NCBI GenBank assembly: GCA_900169235.1
Contig: FWCC01000193.1
Location: 62,001-126,000, forward strand
Reading direction: 5' to 3'
Length of the DNA stretch: 64,000 bases
From: Zarea fungicola
Lineage: Eukaryota > Ascomycota > Sordariomycetes > Hypocreales > Cordycipitaceae
This document shows, in pieces, positions 57,677-64,000 of this stretch. The first letter of the stretch is position 1. Each line of letters opens with the position of its first letter. The notes beneath the pieces are model-generated. The model was not told the origin of the DNA. It ran no database searches and worked only from the letters and a program-made list of their open reading frames with translations. The translations under genes and the position numbers were made by a program.

Positions 57677-59580
57677 TTATTTCCGCATCCATATTTCTCC
57701 AATGGGGTCACCAGGCTCAGACACACACTCCCATTCTCCAATGCCGTACTGCTTTGGCGCTCGTCGCACACCACGGCCACCTCCACCAATAATGAGATTA
57801 CCAGGTCGATACTCTTCATCAGTGTTCATACGCCGGAGGACACTGCCGTGAACGCGGACACCGGGCGGAATGTCTCTAACCTCTCCCCTTGGTAGCGGCC
57901 ATCGAATTGGCTTCCACGACCCGTCTGTTTGAAGATCCATACGGCGGAACGGCATCCATTCCATTATCCTCCAACCGGTAGTGCCCATACGACTCAGGCC
58001 ACCTCCATAAACAAGAGAATCATGCAGCAGCGACGTGTGGGAGCGATGAAGAGAATCAGTAAACTCTGCAGAATGCTGGGAATTGAAGGTACTCTCCGTA
58101 GAGAGCGTGGTGGGTTGGCCATTTGATCCCTGAGGCTTGTCCTTGCCTGGGGTCTCATCTTCTGGCGCCTGAACGGTTACCATGACCTGTGCCTCGGCGC
58201 ATCCCATCGCAATGACTCTCTGCATATCATATTCAAGACCAGCCTTCATTGATTCCCTCACAATCCACGTGAGCGGGACATGGCTTGCACTCTTGCGATC
58301 GTCGGGAACTGGCCAGCCACCGCCAACATCGCCATGGCCGCCTGCAAACCAGACCTCGTCAATATCCTGACCGGCAAATGTGTCTTCATAGTCAGGTCTC
58401 TGCCGACTCTTCCCAGTCGAAGTGTGATTGTTGCCATTGCGTTTCCACGATTTAAACGAGTGGGTTCTGGGGGCCATTCTATATGGCACGTGCTGAGTCC
58501 GCGACTTGCTGCGACGTCGGTTTGCCGTCGCCGCCGTCGCAGCATCCGCCGGTGAGAGAAAGACATTCGAGTTCGGGCCGTACGTTGCGTCACTGTTCTG
58601 TGTGACCGGCTCTTGGTGACTGGAAGCAGCGTCATCACCCGCCTCGCTGCTCGCACCGCTAACATAGTGCTCGAAACTCCGTCGCACCGGCTCGAGCAAC
58701 TCGCTCAAGCGCCGATGACGACGTCCTTCTCTGGTTTTCGCCTGAATCTTTTGGTACAGCAGATCCTGGCGAAACTTGGCCCGGCGCTCATCAATGCTCA
58801 CGGCGTGCCGTATGATTTCCGCACTGGTCCGCGCCGTGTAGGGGAACTTGGCGCGCGCCATCCAGGCGCTTTCGAAGCGGGACACGGAGTTGACGGTGTC
58901 AAAGAGGCCCAGGAATCGGATGCGGCCAACGGGGCGCGAGAAGGTCTCTCGAAAGTCCTTCATGAATTGGTACATTTTGTCGGTTTCGTCGTCCGCTTCG
59001 CTCCCGTCGCTGTCCTCGCTGTCATCGCCGCTCTCGTTGCCATGGGATTTGCGCCGACACTGCCACTGCGAAAATGCACCCCATGCGAACCGGACCATTT
59101 CCTCGTTGCCGTGTGAGAGCAAGCCGACATAGTCTAGCATTTCGGCCAGGAACCGAGCAATGTAAGCTCCGCGGCTGAAGCCAAACATGTAAATATGGTC
59201 TCCATTTTTATAGTATCGCATCAGAAAGCGATAACCAGATACCACATGCTGATCAAAGGTGCATCCTATGGCGGAATCCTTTGTCTTCTGGTACTGTTCA
59301 GATATTCGATCTATGAAGCCTGACTGAGACAGCGACTCTGACATAACATATGTCCCAATTCCCGCTTCATTTTCAACATTAGCATGATACGCTTGCCGGA
59401 CAAATGGGTTGACATACGCTGATAGTAGTGGTACTGATTCTCCGAGCTGCGGTCGAGCATCCGAAAAATCTTTAGAATATTGCTGTCGCTTTCGTCGCCA
59501 TGGAATTTATTCCCCGTTCCATCGAAGCAAAGCACCAGATTGCGCGGGCCTTGCCCACTGGTTTGAGCCGGAATCTCCAT
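57677..59580 (-). CDS. DUF2235 alpha/beta hydrolase (Tle1-phospholipase-like)
   Basis: Exons 59418-59580 and 57677-59364 encode 616 residues. Domain DUF2235 opens with [10 protein letters not shown], continues with the nucleophile elbow GFSRGA (Ser near residue 116) and [10 protein letters not shown], and has the HGDVGGGWP segment bearing a likely catalytic His. Between residues about 240 and 345 lies a long, low-complexity basic/acidic insert, probably disordered. The family includes bacterial type VI secreted phospholipases (Tle1) and many uncharacterised fungal proteins. No signal peptide or membrane segment is seen, so it is probably cytosolic. Gene ends convergently with the b5-reductase gene 351 bases away. 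Confidence 0.88.
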
Positions 59581-60806
59581 TATACAGAACAGCAGGTCGA
59601 GTGTGCGACTCGGTGTGCCAAATCTCTCTGCGATGAGGTGCTTCCTTTTCTGAAATTACCTGGCCGCGTTTCTATTTGATCCGTCGTGGCAAAAACACCG
59701 GCCATCGGCATTTTTGTGAGCTTGTGCGTCTGAGACAGATTATTTCTCGAGCGGGGTACGCAAACACGAACGTACCGGTACCTGTTTAGAAATATTACCC
59801 GTGGCGGGCGTGGAGTGGTTGATCAACATTGGGAAAAATGAAGCATATCTGCATGAGAACGGAGCACCCAAGCCGGGTTCTGGCCACCCAAGCCCACTCA
59901 GCCAGCCACGCGCAGGGAAGGGATCGCAGTGCAATTTCACAACTAAAATTGCATTTCAAATCCCTGTTCACGTTTCTTTGCATTTTCGCCACATTCCTGC
60001 ACAAGGTCAGCTGCTCGCTTCTTTGGGGCGACTGCATTTTGGCATGGCTTGGCGAGCAGGCGGTAGCAATTCCAGTGGAGTGCATTGACCAAATACATGG
60101 CATTTGTAAATAAAAAAATCTGTATCATTTTTTGTCAATTACTCGAGTTTGACATATTATTCAGAAAAGGGGCCAATTGGATAAATGCTGGGAGAGACGG
60201 CCTGAGTTGTCTCTTTTCCCCGCCCATGAACAGGAGTATGCCGCCAAGGAAATTTGATAGAGCAACCATCATTTCCATAAATGGTAGGGATTACGAAATG
60301 AATTTGTGTGACTGCAGGTAAATCACGTAGAAAACTATGTCCCAATGAGGATGAAATGGTTCACCACTATATGCAGGTCTTGGAATTACTTGGAGCTGAA
60401 GCTATATACTAAATCTGATTGGCCACAGGAGAGACACAAAGCCACCTGAAAATTGACCGACATTCAAATGTGGCTTGCAGGGGTCGAGAAGAGACCATTC
60501 TCGGCAGCTGAAATGCGGAAATGTGATCACCTGTAACCAAGATCCAATCATGAAGCAACGATATCCAAACAGCGGCCCGGGCCGCCCCCACTAGGGTTTC
60601 CGCCTGAGCTGGTGAGCGGCGACTATAGAGGTACCAGTACCGGCTATAGGTAGCTAGCTTCGATTGCTGAGGGAGATATGCTGGCATGGCTTGTCGTACG
60701 ATGCTACCAGTATGGGTCTTCCTAGGTGTATATCTTGAATGCCCGGATTTCGGGGACCGATTACGTCGTTCTGAACTCAAACCTTCTCGCAGCACAACGC
60801 GAAAAC
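59581..60806. other. divergent intergenic region upstream of DUF2235 and Ppo genes
   Basis: No gene supported; short frames on both strands lack motifs. The region can hold both promoters. No clear TATA box seen near 60807. Confidence 0.5.
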
Positions 60807-63800
60807 ATGTCGCCTCAACAGAATGGTTCGTCTGCAGCAGTGGCTGGCACGAGCAACGGTGCCAGCAATGGAAGCAATGGTGTATCTCCGAACAACCGGA
60901 AACCACCTGCGCGACAGCCTCAACCGAAGCAATCCACGCCTTCTGCAGGAAATAATGGAGGCAGCGGATCGTGGTTCGGCGGCCTCATGAAGCTGAGGGC
61001 CGCTTCGCGAAGGCCATTGCCTACCGAAAATGGTGACGGCACTTACCGCGAGGTTAAGATTAAGCCAACGCTTTTTCAAGATTTGCGAAGCATGAATTAT
61101 CAGGGTGAGAAGCTGCCGCCTGCGCGGTCTGCCGTTGTCGCGTGCGCTAACACCAACTGCTAGACCTGAAGACGATCACAGCCATTGTCGCTGCTAAAGT
61201 GAAGCGCGAAACTCAGCAGGATGACAAGACAATGCTCATGGAAAGAACTATTCAGCTTGTTTCTGGGCTCCCAGACTACTCGAGACGCCAGGAACTTTTG
61301 ACGAATGATTTCATTGACAAGCTCTGGTACACTTTGGACCATCCCCCACTTCTGTACATGGGCGACGAGTATCGCTTCCGCCAACCTGACGGATCCAAAA
61401 ATGTACAGAAAGCCCTTCAGCGCTCGTTTCGTCATTTGATCCAATTTGCTGACATGAATCTCTTCTAGAACCCGCTCATGCCATTCCTTGGCGCCGGTGG
61501 CACGCCATACTCCCGCACCTGTAAGCCCAGAGGCATGGGACTTGGTGCCTTGCCAGCCCCAGAGACAATTTTCGAGTCTGTCATGGCGCGAAACACCTTC
61601 AAGAGGAATCCAAACAATGTCTCCAGCATTCTCTGGTACTGGGCGACAATTGTTATTCATGGTAGGCAGGATATTTCCAAGGCTCCGCTCACTCAGCTAA
61701 TGGCCATCCAGATTTGTTCAACACGAGCTCAACCGATGGCAATATCAACAACAACTCGTCGTATTTGGATCTCTCCCCTCTTTATGGAAACAGCCAAGAA
61801 GCGCTGGACTCCATCCGAACCTTCAACGACGGAAAGCTCAAGACCGATGCATTTGCAGACAAGCGCTTGCTAGGCAACCCGCCTGGTGTCTGCATTCTGC
61901 TCATCATGTTCAACCGATTCCACAATCACGTCGCAGAGAATCTGGCTGCCATCAACGAGGCCAACAGATTCACTCCGCCATCGCCTGAGCTTCCGTCTGA
62001 CAAAGCCGCCGAGGCCTGGAAGAAATACGATGAAGAGCTGTTCCAGACTGCTCGCTTGGTCACGTCCGGACTGTACATCAACATCACGCTTGTTGACTAT
62101 GTCCGAAACATTGTCAATCTGAACAGGGCTGATACAACCTGGACCCTCGACCCCAGGCAAGAGATGGGCGTTGCCGTCGGCACGCAGGAGGGATCAAAGA
62201 GTGGTGTTGGAAATGCGGTTTCCGCAGAATTCAATCTCTGCTACAGATGGCATTCATGCATCTCCAAGAAGGACGAGGATTGGTTGGAGGACTTTTTCAA
62301 ATCGTTGCTCGGCGACAGCTACAGCGAGACCGAGTTGGACCTGCCCTCTCTCATGAAGGCGATGAAGAAGTTCGAAATGAGCATGCCGCAGGACCCAGGA
62401 CAATGCACCTTTGGTGGATTTACCCGTGGCGCTGATGGGCGGTTCAATGATGATGAACTGATGGAGACTTTGACTGCGGCCATTGAAGAGCCCGGCGGTG
62501 CCTTTGGTGCGCAAAATGTTCCTCGCGTCATGAAGCCAATTGAGGCGCTTGGTATCTTGCGCGGACGCAAGTGGCACATGGCAAGCCTGAATGAGTTCCG
62601 CAAGCAGTTCGGATTGAAGGCCTATGAGACATTCGAGGACATCAACTCGGACCAGGCCGTGGCCGACCAGCTGCGAAACTTGTACCAGCATCCCGACAAT
62701 GTCGAGCTGTACCCGGGCATTGTTGCCGAGGAAGCCAAGCAGCCAATGATACCTGGAGTTGGCATCGCGCCGACCTACACCATCTCACGAGTTGTCCTCT
62801 CTGATGCTGTTTCCCTTGTTCGCGGTGACAGACACTACACCACAGACTACCACAGTGGCAACTTGACAAACTGGGGTTACAACGAGGTAAACTATGACCT
62901 CAGTGTCAACCACGGGTGTGTTTTCTACAAGCTGTTCATCAGAGCCTTCCCGAACCACTTTAAAGAAAACTCGGTGTATGCCCATTATCCAATGGTGATT
63001 CCTTCGGAAAACCGAAAGATTCTTACCAACCTGAAACGCGCCGACTTGTTCAACTTTGAGCGCCCACAGCGAGTGCCTGAGAAGAAAAATATCATTTCGT
63101 ACCGTGCTTTTCAGCATGTCCTGGCGAATCAGCCAATATACCATCCAGCCTGGGAACAGGGCCTGGGTCCTCTTGTCAACGAGCGAGGTCTTCGAGCCAT
63201 CTTGGCCAATGGTCCGGACCTGCATGCACTCCAGCGCTCGGCAGTTGCCGAGTCCTTGTTCGGAGATGCTTGGAAATCTGCAGTGAAGAGCTTCTTTGCG
63301 GAAACTTCAGAGGCGCTGCTTGACGGAAAGTCGTACAAGATTGCCGGGCAGACAGAGATTGACATTGTTCGCGATGTCGCCAATCTAGTCCACACGCACT
63401 TTGTCGCTCGGGTCTTCAATTTGCCTCTAAAGACCCCCGACCACCCCACAGGTGTCTTTTCAGAGCAGGAGTTGTACCACTTCTTGACTCTCATTTACGT
63501 GTCCATCTTCTTGGACTATGATGCCACCAAGTCTTTCCCACTTCACCACGCAGCAAGGGAAGGCGCCGCAAAACTTGGCTCGCTCATTGAGGCCAATGTC
63601 AAGCTGGGACTTTCGTTTGGCCTAAAGGGCCTCTACGTGAAGCAGTACAAGAATGGCACGCTTGCCCAGTATGGTGTCCAGCTGGCAAAGGCCTTGTCCA
63701 AGAAGGGACTCAATGCCCACGAAATCGCTTGGAGCCAAATCCTACCAACAGCTGGTGCCATGGTGCCCAACCAGGCTCAAATGGTGAGTACCCCGAAAAG

Positions 63801-64000
63801 AAACATGTTGACAGATATGGTATGCTAACTGAACATGAAGTTTGCTCAATCTTTGGACTTTTACCTGTCTCCACCAGGTGACGCCCATCGCCCTGAGATT
63901 GTCCGCATCGCCGCAGAAGCGCAGTCGGACGCTACTGATGCTCTTCTTCTTGGCTACGCCATGGAAGGCGTCCGCATGGCAGGCACATTCAGCGTCTATC
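60807..64000 (+). CDS. psi-factor-producing oxygenase (linoleate dioxygenase/P450-like), 3' end outside window
   Basis: Exons 60807-61104, 61164-61402, 61469-61661, 61712-63783 and 63841 onward; about 987 codons are in view. After a Gly/Ser/Asn-rich leader comes the haem peroxidase-type dioxygenase domain: distal His in VIHDLFN (residue 243), and YRWH (421-424) with the radical Tyr and proximal His. The second half is P450-like: an LPTAGAMVPNQAQ helix with the Asn-Gln pair used for peroxide isomerisation, then YAMEGVRMAGTF near the edge. The Cys-ligand loop lies beyond the window. Ppo proteins convert linoleic or oleic acid to hydroperoxides and then to diols (psi factors) that act on sporulation. 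PpoA is the best match, but A versus C class depends on the missing end. Confidence 0.93.

Noticed and set aside
1..64000. CRISPR arrays, bacterial operons, rRNA genes
   Set aside because: None seen; the sequence is intron-bearing fungal DNA without regularly spaced repeats of that type.

Overview
The window reads as nuclear DNA of a filamentous ascomycete, most likely a sordariomycete of the Hypocreales type. The genes have one to four short introns of roughly 45-150 bp with GT-AG borders, and the recognisable families are fungal: 2EXR, Dbp9, Utr2/CRH, GLEYA adhesin, killer-toxin-type chitinase and Ppo oxygenase. Gene models were spliced by eye from reading frame, splice sites and family motifs. 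No transcript data or database search was available.

Layout. 1-4.8 kb is relic-rich: an alpha/beta-hydrolase remnant, an inverted-repeat element and one small GPI-type secreted protein. 4.8-6.6 kb holds a repeat-rich GLEYA/PA14 adhesin. 7.7-9.8 kb holds a five-exon flavin monooxygenase. 11.9-12.4 kb is a decayed chitosanase copy and 14.4-16.4 kb an intact secreted protein joining a GH75 chitosanase to a PL7-like lyase through an Asp/Gly linker with an internal Lys-Arg site. 17.5-18.3 kb is a glutathione transferase. 18.3-22.0 kb is gene-poor, followed by a small cysteine-rich secreted protein (22.0-22.5), a Sulfotransfer_4-type protein (23.1-24.0) and a GPI-anchored Utr2/Crf2-like GH16 enzyme (25.3-26.7).

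29-38 kb is an AT-rich, mobile-element-scarred stretch. It carries a head-to-head pair of small secreted paralogues (one with an in-frame stop), an LTR-retrotransposon gag fragment, a 480-bp MITE with a 9-bp target duplication, a broken KP4-like gene, an intact secreted cysteine-rich protein, and a 2-base N gap. 38.2-41.7 kb holds a small unknown protein and a 2EXR protein. 42.2-50.0 kb is a secreted unknown protein, a disrupted two-repeat lectin-like gene, and a 1284-residue LysM/CBM18/GH18 killer-toxin-type chitinase read divergently from it.

From 50.4 kb to the end the DNA is more conserved and gene-dense: DEAD-box helicase DBP9, a cytochrome P450 with an unusual N-terminal domain, a divergent cytochrome b5/b5-reductase fusion that could feed it electrons, a DUF2235 alpha/beta hydrolase, and a Ppo-type fatty-acid dioxygenase running off the right edge. 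The left three quarters look like accessory, wall- and interaction-related sequence (chitin/chitosan enzymes, adhesin, wall transglycosylase, secreted small proteins). The right quarter mixes housekeeping with a possible lipid-oxidation neighbourhood (P450, b5 reductase, lipase-like hydrolase, Ppo oxygenase).
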